Below, in pieces: positions 49,955 through 58,392 of a stretch of 64,000 nucleotides of DNA. The stretch is from Paenibacillus harenae (GTDB lineage: Bacteria; Bacillota; Bacilli; Paenibacillales; Paenibacillaceae). Numbering within the stretch: the stretch's first letter is position 1; the number at the start of each line of letters is the position of its first letter. A program made the translations under genes and the position numbers. The notes under the pieces are model-generated. The model was not told the origin of the DNA, did no database searches, and was given only the letters and a program-made list of their open reading frames with translations. The stretch spans positions 39,022 to 103,021 of the forward strand of contig NZ_JAUSST010000010.1 of NCBI RefSeq assembly GCF_030812415.1, in the 5' to 3' direction.

Positions 49955-50503
49955 TTATCCCTCCAATTGCTGTTCCATCTCGCGCATTGCAGCATCGAAC
50001 TCTGCCTTCGAGATGCGAAAGCTTGTACAACGCTTATAAAATTGCTTGCCGTTCGCGTAGCCTATGCCGAGCAGCTTGCCGACGAGCAACCTGCGGTTCG
50101 ACGCATCGGGGTGCACGATCAGCCCCGCATCCATTAAGTGTTCCCAAGTTACTTCTCCTGCGATATCCGCCGTTTCCGTACGAAGCTCGGAGAGAGCTTG
50201 GCGAATAGCCTCGGGGCTCGCATTCTCGATCCCAATGTCGCCCTTATAGAGAGCCTTCTCCTGCGGCAGGAACGCATGTTTGCAGCCCGGAGCATGTCGT
50301 GCCACGATCTTGCGGATTCGCTCCCCCGCATGGTCGGGATCCGTAAATATAATAACGCCGCGACGCTCGTTCGCAAGCGCAATGCGACGCAGTACCTCTT
50401 CGCCGATCGCCGAGCCGTTCGTCTCGATCGTATCGGCCTCTACTGCACGCTTAACGGCAACCGTGTCATCCTTGCCCTCAACGACAATGATCTCCTTAAT
50501 CAC
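49955..50503 (-). CDS. rnmV: Ribonuclease M5
   Basis: 182 residues from GTG 50503. Toprim domain with IKEIIVVEGKDDTVAVKRA and GVIIFTDPDHAGERIRKIV (Glu and DxD metal ligands). It trims 5S rRNA precursors with L18. GTG 50503 is chosen because GGAAGGG is 9 bases upstream; ATG 50512 abuts it. Upstream lies the yabE terminator, so a promoter should be between them. Confidence 0.93.
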   Translation of the reverse strand: MIKEIIVVEGKDDTVAVKRAVEADTIETNGSAIGEEVLRRIALANERRGVIIFTDPDHAGERIRKIVARHAPGCKHAFLPQEKALYKGDIGIENASPEAIRQALSELRTETADIAGEVTWEHLMDAGLIVHPDASNRRLLVGKLLGIGYANGKQFYKRCTSFRISKAEFDAAMREMEQQLEG

Positions 50504-50578
50504 TAAGATCATTCCCTTCCTATTTTGCTGAACTAAACCCTGCAACATTCTATTGTCTTCATACGTCAATAAAATCGC

Positions 50579-50604
50579 AAAAAGAAGAGGCAACGCCTCT
50601 TCTT
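50579..50604 (-). terminator. Terminator of yabE
   Basis: Perfect 10-bp minus-strand stem AAGAAGAGGC / GCCTCTTCTT, 3-base loop, then T run. Confidence 0.88.
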
Positions 50605-50670
50605 ATGATGGCATATTTAATTAAACATTACGATAAGATGATGATAAACGGTTATCCGCCAGCACGGCCG

Positions 50671-51819
50671 TTAGGTAGATGACGGTTTGTTCGGTCCAAT
50701 GACGTACACGGTGTACCCCTTCTTGCGTCCGAACTTCTCCGCAGTCTTCTGACTGCTGAAGTACACGTCAATCTTATTGCCCTTTATCGCGCTTCCCGTA
50801 TCCTCGGCCCGGCGGAATCCGATACCTTCAATGAATACCCACCAACCGATCGGGATCACCTTCGGATCAACCGCGATCGTTCTTCCTTCCGACACTGTCG
50901 TTCCGGACGCCGTAATGCCGTATTGCGGGTGATTTTCGTCCTTGCCCGTAGATTCCACGCCCGCGGAATACGCCGTCAACGTGACGTTCTTCAGCACGCT
51001 CTTCGCCTTAAGCGTTACGCCGCTTTTCGTTAACGTCTCCACGGTTGGACTGTTGCTCGATAGCACCGTTACCTTAGGCTCCGGCTTCTTCGTACCGACT
51101 GCCACGACTTGATCGACAGCGGCGGTTTCGATCATTTTGCTGACCAATTGTTTTGAAACAAGCACGCCATCCTCGTACTGCTTCTGGATATGCTCAACGA
51201 TAAGGCCTTCCTTGCCGGTCTGGATCAGCTTCTCCTTGCCAACCTCCAGCGTCGGATCTTCCTTCTTCACGATAGAGAACGGCATAGCCCGCTCGCTCTC
51301 CGATACTTTCGTATCGACGCGCACAACGGTTACCGACATATCCTCTTCAACAGACGATTGAAGCGACGGTACTACTTTATCTTGACTACGAACAGAAATA
51401 TTTAATTGCTCGATCGCCGCCTGCACGGTTTCTTCTGTCGTGTACACCGTTGATGTCTTGCCATCCGCCGTTACATTAACCGCAACCGCATGATTGATTT
51501 CAACGCGATCGCCATCCTTGATGGCTGCATTCAGAGGCACCGAAACCTCGTCATGCGGGCCGATTGTAATAGCTTGTTCATCCAGTAGGCGTTGCAGGAC
51601 CCATTGCTTTGTTTCTACAACGGTTTCTTGTCCATTCACTACTACGGAGACGCTTTTGACAGCCGTTCCGTACAACAACACCAGTAACATGAAAGTCATA
51701 GCGATTGAGATAATAGCACTCAAAAGTATCAAACGCAAATTTTCATGCTTCCATCGCATTGCGAAAGACATGCTGGATGATCGTTTCCCATGGGTTTCCT
51801 TTACCTGGATTATGCCCAC
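50671..51819 (-). CDS. yabE: YabE: G5- and 3D-domain wall hydrolase
   Basis: 382 residues. One N-terminal membrane helix (LILLSAIISIAMTFMLLVLLYG), DUF348 repeats (VSVVVNGQETVVETKQWVLQRLL, VAVNVTADGKTSTVYTTEETVQAAIEQL), a G5 domain (about 170-250) and a C-terminal 3D domain with its three aspartates (RTIAVDPKVIPIGWWVFIEGIG, AEDTGSAIKGNKIDVYF). It resembles Sps/Rpf-type lytic transglycosylases that cut peptidoglycan. GTG start with AAGGAGG upstream. No riboswitch of the c-di-AMP type was recognised in the leader. Confidence 0.92.
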   Translation of the reverse strand: MGIIQVKETHGKRSSSMSFAMRWKHENLRLILLSAIISIAMTFMLLVLLYGTAVKSVSVVVNGQETVVETKQWVLQRLLDEQAITIGPHDEVSVPLNAAIKDGDRVEINHAVAVNVTADGKTSTVYTTEETVQAAIEQLNISVRSQDKVVPSLQSSVEEDMSVTVVRVDTKVSESERAMPFSIVKKEDPTLEVGKEKLIQTGKEGLIVEHIQKQYEDGVLVSKQLVSKMIETAAVDQVVAVGTKKPEPKVTVLSSNSPTVETLTKSGVTLKAKSVLKNVTLTAYSAGVESTGKDENHPQYGITASGTTVSEGRTIAVDPKVIPIGWWVFIEGIGFRRAEDTGSAIKGNKIDVYFSSQKTAEKFGRKKGYTVYVIGPNKPSST

Positions 51820-51991
51820 TTCATCGGTCCTCCTTCATAGCCCCGCCGCCAAGTGTTACGCATGATTACAACTGACGCGACTATAGTATATTGGCGTGCA
51901 AGCACGCAATCCAGTAATTCTATATCAATTCTCGATCCTCTCACCTCCATGATCTAACCCTATGACGACGATTTCCCGATTATTCGAAAAT

Positions 51992-52031
51992 AAAAAGAAG
52001 CCGTCGACAGAGGATCTGTATCGTGGCTTCT
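51992..52031 (-). terminator. Terminator-like hairpin in the tatD-yabE gap
   Basis: Minus-strand AGAAGCC-N2-...-GGCTTCT stem with inner ACAG/CTGT pairing, followed by TTTTT. It could end the tatD transcript or act on read-through into yabE. Confidence 0.6.
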
Positions 52032-52104
52032 CGGGTGTCTACACGAGATATCTAAAAATGGGTGCACGAGGTTGATCGCTCTCTATGAACGCTTACGAGG
52101 TTAG

Positions 52105-52281
52105 CTGACGGATTCGGGCAAGAGAGCTGCCCTATTCGAAAGCGCAATGCTCATGGCAATGGCTTCGAAATTCACCCCTGAAAAGATCAAAGCGCGGTCC
52201 TTCATTTACCCGCACCCTGGGTCCCCCGTTCTCCTTCCGGAGATTAAGCGCAAACTGGAAATCCAATACAAAAACGAATAA
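52105..52281 (+). pseudogene. Probable gene remnant in the tatD-yabE gap
   Basis: A plus-strand frame between stops codes for 58 residues with good protein character (KRAALFESAMLMAMASKF, TPEKIKARSFIYPHPGSPV, LLPEIKRKLEIQYKNE). The first ATG is at 52147 and has no clear ribosome site. It looks like the C-terminus of a lost gene. I do not recognise the family. Confidence 0.3.
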
Positions 52282-52324
52282 CTCTGAAATGAATCATACC
52301 TTCACGGGCGGTCAGTTGTAAAGA

Positions 52325-52409
52325 AGCGATAAAAGACGATTTAAGCGAAAAAGCTGGTTAAAGACGGAATAGTTTAGAGTTTTCCTGCACAAAATCCAGT
52401 TTTATCGCT
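52325..52409. repeat. Inverted repeat AGCGATAAAA / TTTTATCGCT
   Basis: Perfect 10-bp arms at 52325-52334 and 52400-52409, 65 bp apart, immediately downstream of tatD. Possibly the ends of a small decayed element, or a weak hairpin. Confidence 0.4.
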
Positions 52410-52444
52410 CAAAAGGTCATTCAATCTCTTGTTTCCTATCGTTT

Positions 52445-53218
52445 TTAAACAATACCAAAACATTTTTTACCGTTTTCGGTCGTAATTTCGGCTATTTCTT
52501 CCACGGATTTGCCCAATAGCTCGGCCACGGACTGGGCGACAAGCGCGACATAAGCGGACTCATTTCGCTTCCCTCGAAGCGGATGCGGGGTCAAATACGG
52601 AGCATCCGTTTCGATCAATAATCGGTCCAGCGGAACCTGCTTCAGAACCTCTTTTGGCACGCGCGCATTTTGGAACGTAACCGGTCCTCCGAACGAAATA
52701 TAGAAGTCCATATCGAGGCATGCTTTGGCCGTCTCCCAGCTTCCTGAATAGCAGTGCATGACGCCTCCAACCTCTGCCGCATTCTCCTCTCGCAGTATGC
52801 GAACGATATCCTCATGGGCATCGCGATTATGGATGACAATCGGCTTGTTTACCTTCTTCGCCAACCTGATCTGCTCTCGAAATACGCGCTGCTGCACATC
52901 CTTCGGCGAGGTATCCCAGTGGTAGTCGAGTCCTATTTCGCCGATTGCGACAACTTTCGGATGCCCACATAGCCGCTCGATCCATTCTAAGTCGTTTGGC
53001 GTCATATCGATGCTGTCGACGGGATGCCAGCCGACGGCGGCGTAAATGAACTCGTATGCCTCCGCAAGCGCAATCGTGGTCGGGATCGTCTCGCGGTTGA
53101 AGCCGATATTAAGCAACAGGTCGACGCCCGCTTCCCTTGCACGTTCGATCACCTGCGTACGGTCCTCGTTAAACTTATCCGAGTCGAGATGGGTATGCGT
53201 GTCAAATAAATAGGTCAT
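52445..53218 (-). CDS. tatD: TatD-family metal-dependent deoxyribonuclease
   Basis: 257 residues. TIM-barrel hydrolase with metal ligands in FDTHTHLDSDKF, VAIGEIGLDYHWD, KPIVIHNRDAHEDIV, GGVMHCYSGSWE and IETDAPYLTPHPLRGKRNE. 3'-5' exonuclease of DNA repair and quality control. It begins 7 bases after the HD-hydrolase gene ends, so the two are probably co-transcribed. In B. subtilis it normally follows metS; here an HD gene takes that place. Confidence 0.94.
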   Translation of the reverse strand: MTYLFDTHTHLDSDKFNEDRTQVIERAREAGVDLLLNIGFNRETIPTTIALAEAYEFIYAAVGWHPVDSIDMTPNDLEWIERLCGHPKVVAIGEIGLDYHWDTSPKDVQQRVFREQIRLAKKVNKPIVIHNRDAHEDIVRILREENAAEVGGVMHCYSGSWETAKACLDMDFYISFGGPVTFQNARVPKEVLKQVPLDRLLIETDAPYLTPHPLRGKRNESAYVALVAQSVAELLGKSVEEIAEITTENGKKCFGIV

Positions 53219-53225
53219 GTTGATG

Positions 53226-54545
53226 TTATACTCCTTCGTTCAGTTGGAATAGTTGCTGCATTTGTAGGCTCATTTGCGAAATATTATCGCGCAGCGGCTC
53301 CTCCGGGAAATACAAATGGTACTGTCCCTGATGCATTCCGGTGATCGATCTGACGATGTCGGATTTAGCCGATATTTCACTAATTTCGTCCTGATGATCC
53401 AGCAACAAAATCGGCGCTTTTTCTTTCTTTTCTCCCTCTTGCCGGTCGGGACGATAGACGTCATAAGGCAGGTCGAACGGGAAGTCCAGCTCCATATGGT
53501 ACTCCGGATTCATGCCGACGGAAAGAAACAGCAAACGTATTTCTTCTAATAAATAAGGTTCCGGTTCATCGATCGTTATGTACTTGTATAGACGACGATT
53601 CAGGAAGCGGTCGCATAGGTCGGCCAGCAGCGAATCATCCTCCTCCGCCCATTGCATGAACGCCGTCTGCGCAAGCGCTTCATCCAGCTTCAAATAATCG
53701 CTCACGGACATCGTGTTATCGAGCAGTCGCTTCACCGATTCAGGCATCCATAGGAACGAATAACCTTTCTCATACAGTTCTTTCGCCCTGCGGAATATTT
53801 GCCTCAAAATAATCTCCGAGCTCCTTGTCACCGGATGGAAATAAATCTGCCAGTACATTTGGTAACGGGACATTAGATAATGCTCCACCGCGTGCATGCC
53901 GCTTTCCTTAACCACAATTTGCCCTTTGTAAGGACGCATCACTCGCAATATGCGCTCCAAATCGAAATTTCCGTAGTTTACGCCAGTGAAATAAGCGTCC
54001 CGGAGCAAATAATCCATGCGATCCGCATCCATTTGGCTTGAAATCAAGCTGACGACGATCGGCTTCGGATACTTCTTCTGAATGACGGAAGCTACGTGAC
54101 CCGGAAAATCTTCAGACACTGCTCTAAGCACACGGTTGATTTCCGTATCCTCCAAAATGATTTTGCATGTCCATTCCTCATGATCGGTATCGAACACCTC
54201 TTCAAGCGAGTGGGAGAACGGGCCGTGACCGACATCATGAAGCAGCGCCGCGCATAACGATACGAGCCGCTCCTCCTTCGGCCAATCATGAAAGCTATTG
54301 CGCTCGAACTGCGAAATAATTTTTCTCGTAATTTCATAAACGCCGAGCGAATGGGAAAAACGGCTATGCTCGGCGCCATGGAACGTCAAGTAAGACGTGC
54401 CCAATTGGCGGATCCGACGCAAACGTTGAAATTCTTTTGTGTTAATAAGGTCCCAAATCGTCTGGTCCTGTACGTATATATAATGGTGTACGGGGTCTTT
54501 GAATACCTTCTCTTCCTGAAGCGGCTCTCTCACTTTTGTGTTCAT
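53226..54545 (-). CDS. HD-domain dNTP triphosphohydrolase-like protein (YwfO family)
   Basis: 439 residues. The HD metal site is readable: His65 in RFSHSLGVYE, His103-Asp104 in AALLHDVGHGPFSH, and the aspartates of QMDADRMDYLLRDAYFTGV. This arrangement matches the EF1143/YwfO family, regulated dNTPases. The C-terminal half is the family's alpha-helical extension. Start ATG 54545. Upstream lies a cluster of Spo0A-box sequences, so sporulation control is possible. It is not part of the usual yab cluster of B. subtilis. Confidence 0.85.
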   Translation of the reverse strand: MNTKVREPLQEEKVFKDPVHHYIYVQDQTIWDLINTKEFQRLRRIRQLGTSYLTFHGAEHSRFSHSLGVYEITRKIISQFERNSFHDWPKEERLVSLCAALLHDVGHGPFSHSLEEVFDTDHEEWTCKIILEDTEINRVLRAVSEDFPGHVASVIQKKYPKPIVVSLISSQMDADRMDYLLRDAYFTGVNYGNFDLERILRVMRPYKGQIVVKESGMHAVEHYLMSRYQMYWQIYFHPVTRSSEIILRQIFRRAKELYEKGYSFLWMPESVKRLLDNTMSVSDYLKLDEALAQTAFMQWAEEDDSLLADLCDRFLNRRLYKYITIDEPEPYLLEEIRLLFLSVGMNPEYHMELDFPFDLPYDVYRPDRQEGEKKEKAPILLLDHQDEISEISAKSDIVRSITGMHQGQYHLYFPEEPLRDNISQMSLQMQQLFQLNEGV

Positions 54546-54561
54546 CTCCCTCGTTCATAAT

Positions 54562-54623
54562 TTCGACACATGATGTCGATTTAATGTCGAATATTGTCGT
54601 ATAATAGTTTCCAAAATGTCGAA
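54562..54623. promoter_or_regulatory. Cluster of five Spo0A-box-like sequences before the HD gene
   Basis: TTCGACA (54562-54568), TGTCGAT (54574-54580), TGTCGAA (54585-54591), TGTCGTA (54595-54601) and TGTCGAA (54617-54623) lie in 62 bp around TATTAT/TATACG -10-like sequence of the leftward HD gene. Three are exact 0A boxes. Confidence 0.6.
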
Positions 54624-54708
54624 GCTGTTGTATTCTATTACAGAGTAGTATGCCCCCGTTACATAGTCAAATGCCTGTAAATACGGATATTTATAGTAAA
54701 ATTATAGG

Positions 54709-54740
54709 TTGACTATTTTGGGAATCGTTGGTATTATAAT
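54709..54740 (+). promoter_or_regulatory. abrB: Promoter of abrB
   Basis: -35 TTGACT (54709-54714) and -10 TATTAT (54732-54737) at 17 bp; an overlapping TATAAT (54735-54740) is 20 bp away. Confidence 0.6.
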
Positions 54741-54760
54741 AGACATAAAACTAAGAAACA

Positions 54761-54777
54761 TGTCGAACGATGACGAA
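54761..54777 (+). promoter_or_regulatory. abrB: Tandem Spo0A boxes downstream of the abrB promoter
   Basis: TGTCGAA (54761-54767) and TGACGAA (54771-54777), 10 bp apart and about 20-35 bp after the expected start of transcription. This is the same arrangement by which Spo0A~P represses abrB in B. subtilis. Confidence 0.8.
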
Positions 54778-54807
54778 CAATTTATTTGAGAGAGGGATTG
54801 ATAGATC

Positions 54808-55062
54808 ATGATGAAATCAACAGGTATTGTCCGTAAAGTTGACGAATTGGGACGTGTTGTTATTCCGATTGAATTGCGCCGTACGCTAGGAATCGGAGAG
54901 AAGGATGCGCTGGAGATTTACGTGGACGGAGAGCGCATCATGTTGAAGAAATACGAGCCTGCTTGTATCTTCTGCGGCAACGCAGAGAACGTATCTTACT
55001 TCAAAGGAAAAATAGTTTGCCATATTTGTTTATCTGAAATGCCTTCTCCTGTGACAAAATAA
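54808..55062 (+). CDS. abrB: Transition-state regulator AbrB (zinc-ribbon form)
   Basis: 84 residues. The N-terminal swapped-hairpin domain is nearly identical to Bacillus AbrB (MKSTGIVRKVDELGRVVIPI, ELRRTLGIGEKDALEIYVDG). The C-terminal half differs: instead of the Bacillus oligomerisation segment it has CIFCGN and CHICLSEM, a CxxC-CxxC zinc ribbon. AbrB represses post-exponential genes. ATG 54808 or 54811. The only core gene in this part read rightwards; Spo0A boxes sit in its leader and a strong terminator follows. Confidence 0.94.
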   Translation: MMKSTGIVRKVDELGRVVIPIELRRTLGIGEKDALEIYVDGERIMLKKYEPACIFCGNAENVSYFKGKIVCHICLSEMPSPVTK

Positions 55063-55120
55063 AAAAAATAGGTTATAATCATTTTATCCACTTGTTAATT
55101 CTAACCTTTTAATACTCCTT

Positions 55121-55163
55121 GACGCCTTCCTGCGCTTGAACCCGGCCAGGAAGGTCTTTTTTT
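55121..55163 (+). terminator. Terminator of abrB
   Basis: GAC-CCTTCCTG-type arm (55121-55132) pairs with CAGGAAGGTC (55147-55156), followed by eight T. Confidence 0.88.
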
Positions 55164-55282
55164 AATTCTAAGAGTTTATAAGATTGCTCCTTATAAACCG
55201 CTTAGAATTGCCAGCGAAACGTCAGCTTTTGCCGTCAGAGGACGGATGGCAGCCGTTTACGCTTTCGTTAACAGCTCCGGCT

Positions 55283-56167
55283 CTAGCGATTGACCTCGTT
55301 ATACACATCCCGCTTAGACAAGCCGCGATCGACGGCCGCTTTCTTGATCGCTTCCTTACGATCCATCTCTCTCTCGTAATGCGCAACATGTTCGGCAATA
55401 TCGAGCTCCGACCACCATGCGGCATTCGCTTCCAGCTCACTCGCCTCAGCCTCGCTCACGCCAGCTACTACGATAACGAATTCGCCGAGCGGCGGATGCT
55501 CCTTGAACCAAGCAATGCATTCGCTCACCGTTCCGCGCACCGCTTCTTCATGACGCTTCGTCAATTCGCGGACAAGCGCAATCCGGCGATCGCCAAGGCT
55601 CGCAAGTAAGACGTCCAGCGTCTTCGTAACGCGATGCGGCGATTCATAGAGCAGCAGCGTGTCACGCTGTCCGCCTCGCTCCTGCAGCCACTTCGTTAGC
55701 GACTTGCGATCGCGCGGAGGAAATCCGGCGAAGGTGAAGCTGTCCGTCGGCAGACCGGACATAATAAGCGCCGAGAGCGCCGCATTAGCCCCTGGAATCG
55801 GAATAACCGCTATACCGTTATCGATCGCATCTCGCACGAGATCAGCCCCCGGATCCGAAATCGCAGGAAGCCCGGCATCGCTGACTAAAGCAATGGACTG
55901 CCCGCTCTGCAGCAACCGGATCAGCTCCGGCCCGCTCGCGTTTTTGTTATGCTCATGATAACTGACCGTGCGCGTGCTTATTTCGAAATGCGTCAACAGC
56001 TTGCGCGTCTGTCTCGTGTCCTCCGCCGCTATAAGCTGTACTTCCTTGAGTGTCCGGATCGCGCGATAGGTCATATCCTCCAAGTTGCCGATAGGCGTGC
56101 CTACGAGATATAGACTTCCACACTCCTGATTGGAAGTCTCTCCACCGAAGCTTTTTTGTACGTTCAT
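55283..56167 (-). CDS. rsmI: 16S rRNA (cytidine-2'-O)-methyltransferase RsmI
   Basis: 294 residues. Tetrapyrrole-methylase fold: LYLVGTPIGNLEDMTYRAIRTL, AEDTRQTRKLL, LVSDAGLPAISDPGADLVR, IPIPGANAALSALIMSGLP, and FAGFPPRDRKSLTKWL. It methylates C1402 of 16S rRNA. The ATG overlaps the stop of the upstream methyltransferase by 4 bases (ATGA-type coupling). Confidence 0.95.
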   Translation of the reverse strand: MNVQKSFGGETSNQECGSLYLVGTPIGNLEDMTYRAIRTLKEVQLIAAEDTRQTRKLLTHFEISTRTVSYHEHNKNASGPELIRLLQSGQSIALVSDAGLPAISDPGADLVRDAIDNGIAVIPIPGANAALSALIMSGLPTDSFTFAGFPPRDRKSLTKWLQERGGQRDTLLLYESPHRVTKTLDVLLASLGDRRIALVRELTKRHEEAVRGTVSECIAWFKEHPPLGEFVIVVAGVSEAEASELEANAAWWSELDIAEHVAHYEREMDRKEAIKKAAVDRGLSKRDVYNEVNR

Positions 56168-56880
56168 ACGATTTGCACCCCGTTCTCATACACCATAATC
56201 GGCGGCAGAAGCTTAATATCAGGCTTCCCATCACGCATGGCTTCTATTAATATCATGTTCGCCTCCGCATTTGCATGAGGATGAACGAATTGCACCCGCT
56301 TCGGTTCCAGCTTCCACTTCCGCATCGTCTCCACAATATCGAGCAGCCTTGATGGACGATGGACCATCGCAACCTTGCCTCCCGGACGCACTAGCCTCGC
56401 GCTCGCTTGCATCACATCGTTTAACGTGCAATGAATCTCATGCCTGGCGATCGCATAATGCTCATTCTCATTCTGATCGCCTGCCGTAACAGGCATGTAC
56501 GGCGGATTAACCGTAACCGCATCATAGACGCCATTGCCAGCTTCCTTCGCGTAGAGACGCAAGTCTTGCTCGATGATCCTGATCTGATTCTGCAGCCCGT
56601 TCATCTCGATGCTCCGCCTAGCCATGTCGGCCAGACGCGGCTGAATTTCGACCGCATCGATATGGGCCTTCGTCCGTGTGCTGAGCAGCATCGGAATAAC
56701 GCCGTTTCCTGTGCACAGGTCGATCATTTTGCCTCGCTTCGGAATATTGGCGAAGCGCGACAGCAGCACTGCGTCAAGCGAGAAGCTGAATACCTCCCTG
56801 CTCTGAATAATTTTCAACCCATTTTCCGTCATTAAATCATCCAGACGCTCATTAGACGCCAAGATTACAGATTCAGACAC
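56164..56880 (-). CDS. tRNA1(Val) (adenine-N6)-methyltransferase-like protein (YabB/TrmN6)
   Basis: 238 residues. SAM motif MIDLCTGNGVIPMLL and the N6-adenine signature AVTVNPPYMPV, with FSFSLDAVLLSRF before them as in TrmN6. GTG 56880 with AAAGGAGAGG upstream. It is the first of a pair with rsmI. The exact tRNA target in Gram-positives is inferred from the family. Confidence 0.9.
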   Translation of the reverse strand: MSESVILASNERLDDLMTENGLKIIQSREVFSFSLDAVLLSRFANIPKRGKMIDLCTGNGVIPMLLSTRTKAHIDAVEIQPRLADMARRSIEMNGLQNQIRIIEQDLRLYAKEAGNGVYDAVTVNPPYMPVTAGDQNENEHYAIARHEIHCTLNDVMQASARLVRPGGKVAMVHRPSRLLDIVETMRKWKLEPKRVQFVHPHANAEANMILIEAMRDGKPDIKLLPPIMVYENGVQIV

Positions 56881-57113
56881 GTCATTGCCTCTCCTTTACT
56901 TTCATAAAATTTGAGAAAAACTCCAATCGAAGTACTTCGAGATGAGCGACCTACAAGTTTGCGCAGCAAACTCACTTCGGAAGCAAAGAGGTTTTTATCG
57001 CCAATCGGAATGATTGCTTTTATGCTTTATTAATATAAAGTACTATAACATTCAGATGTGGTAATAAAAATGCCGCCCTTTGCGGTAAGGACGGCTTGTC
57101 AATACGGATTGCA

Positions 57114-57515
57114 TTATTTATTTAGAAAGGACAGACAAAACAAGCAATCTCCCTCGGTCCGCAAATGCCCGTAATACACATTGCAAATATGGAACCCTTC
57201 ATGATAAAGCCGCGTTAAATTGTCATGGCCTTCTCCAACGGCGTTTCCTGCCGCTAGTAAGACATCCTCATGAGCCCGCTGCGAATCGAAGAGAGCAGGT
57301 TCACGTTCGGCGCCTACAGGCTTCAACAGTGCTTCACGCGCTGGAGCTGTTTCACGCTTGAACACCTTACGAAGCTGGTGGTTTTCCATGCTTAACCGTT
57401 TATTCTCCTCCAGCAGCTCTTTCATCTTCTGCTTCAGATCAGTCAGCTCCGCATGAAACTTGCCGAACCTCGTATCCAACTCATCGATTTGTACGAATAT
57501 ATCTTTCTTCTCCAA
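57114..57515 (-). CDS. yabA: Replication initiation control protein YabA
   Basis: About 133 residues from TTG 57515 (MEKKDIFVQIDELDTRFGKF). The N-terminal ~65 residues form a leucine-zipper coiled coil (LTDLKQKMKELLEENKRLSMENHQLRKVF); the C-terminus carries the zinc site HEGFHICNVYYG and GDCLFCLSFL. YabA binds DnaA and DnaN and limits re-initiation. The TTG has GGGG-rich sequence before it; the upstream frame overlapping ricT is unlikely to be translated as one protein. Confidence 0.92.
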   Translation of the reverse strand: MEKKDIFVQIDELDTRFGKFHAELTDLKQKMKELLEENKRLSMENHQLRKVFKRETAPAREALLKPVGAEREPALFDSQRAHEDVLLAAGNAVGEGHDNLTRLYHEGFHICNVYYGHLRTEGDCLFCLSFLNK

Positions 57516-57585
57516 GTTCCCACACCCCAGAGCTTCCAGCATGAGCGACTCTTGGGGCTCCGCCCCAACAATCGCGATATGCCTT

Positions 57586-58389
57586 CTATTTAATAACGAC
57601 ATCGTCAAACGGCAGTTCCTTAGGTTTGCCCGGTGTATCGAACAAACTTACGAATACACTCTTCGCTTGCGCGTTTATGCCTGTTACTTTACCTTCTCCA
57701 TAAGAGGTTATGACCACTTTCCCAATCGCTGGCAGCTCCTCGCGCACGCTCTCGTAATTGTCATGCTCATATTTCAAGCAGCACATAAGGCGACCGCATA
57801 ATCCGGATATTTTCGTAGGGTTGAGCGACAGGTTCTGGTCTTTAGCCATCTTGATGGATACGGGCTCGAAGTCGCCAAGCCAAGAGGAGCAGCATAGAAC
57901 TCGTCCACACGGACCGATGCCGCCAAGCATCTTCGCTTCGTCGCGGACGCCGATTTGTCTAAGCTCGATTCGCGTGCGAAACACGCTTGCGAGGTCCTTG
58001 ACAAGTTCGCGGAAGTCCACTCTTCCTTCTGCCGTAAAGTAGAAAATGATCTTATTGCGATCGAAAGTAAACTCTACGTCAACCAGCTTCATTCGGAGCT
58101 GATGGCCTTTAATCTTATCCAGGCATGTAGCGAATGCATTCTTAGCCGCTGTACGATTCTCGTCGACGACTTTGGCATCGACCTCGTTAGCGACACGAAT
58201 GACTTTCTTAAGAGGAAGGACGACATCCGATTCACCGACTTGCTTCTGTCCCACCACCACTTTACCATATTCGATCCCCCGCGCTGTTTCAACAATAACA
58301 TGCTGGTCCTTGTTCACGGGATGCTCGACCGGATCAAAGTAATAGATCTTGCCCGCCTTCTTGAAGCGGACACCGACGACATTATACAA
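57586..58389 (-). CDS. ricT: RicT (YaaT), PSP1-domain Y-complex subunit
   Basis: 267 residues. PSP1 C-terminal domain with the cysteine clusters CGRVLCCSSWLGDFEPVSIKMAK and KISGLCGRLMCCLKYEHDNY that hold iron-sulfur clusters with RicA and RicF. The complex guides RNase Y and promotes Spo0A phosphorylation. TTG start with AGGAGG upstream, 3 bases after the holB stop. Confidence 0.95.
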   Translation of the reverse strand: MYNVVGVRFKKAGKIYYFDPVEHPVNKDQHVIVETARGIEYGKVVVGQKQVGESDVVLPLKKVIRVANEVDAKVVDENRTAAKNAFATCLDKIKGHQLRMKLVDVEFTFDRNKIIFYFTAEGRVDFRELVKDLASVFRTRIELRQIGVRDEAKMLGGIGPCGRVLCCSSWLGDFEPVSIKMAKDQNLSLNPTKISGLCGRLMCCLKYEHDNYESVREELPAIGKVVITSYGEGKVTGINAQAKSVFVSLFDTPGKPKELPFDDVVIK

Positions 58390-58392
58390 GGA

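Noticed and set aside
51820..51991. c-di-AMP riboswitch before yabE
   Set aside because: Sometimes found before wall-hydrolase genes, but none of its conserved segments could be recognised here.
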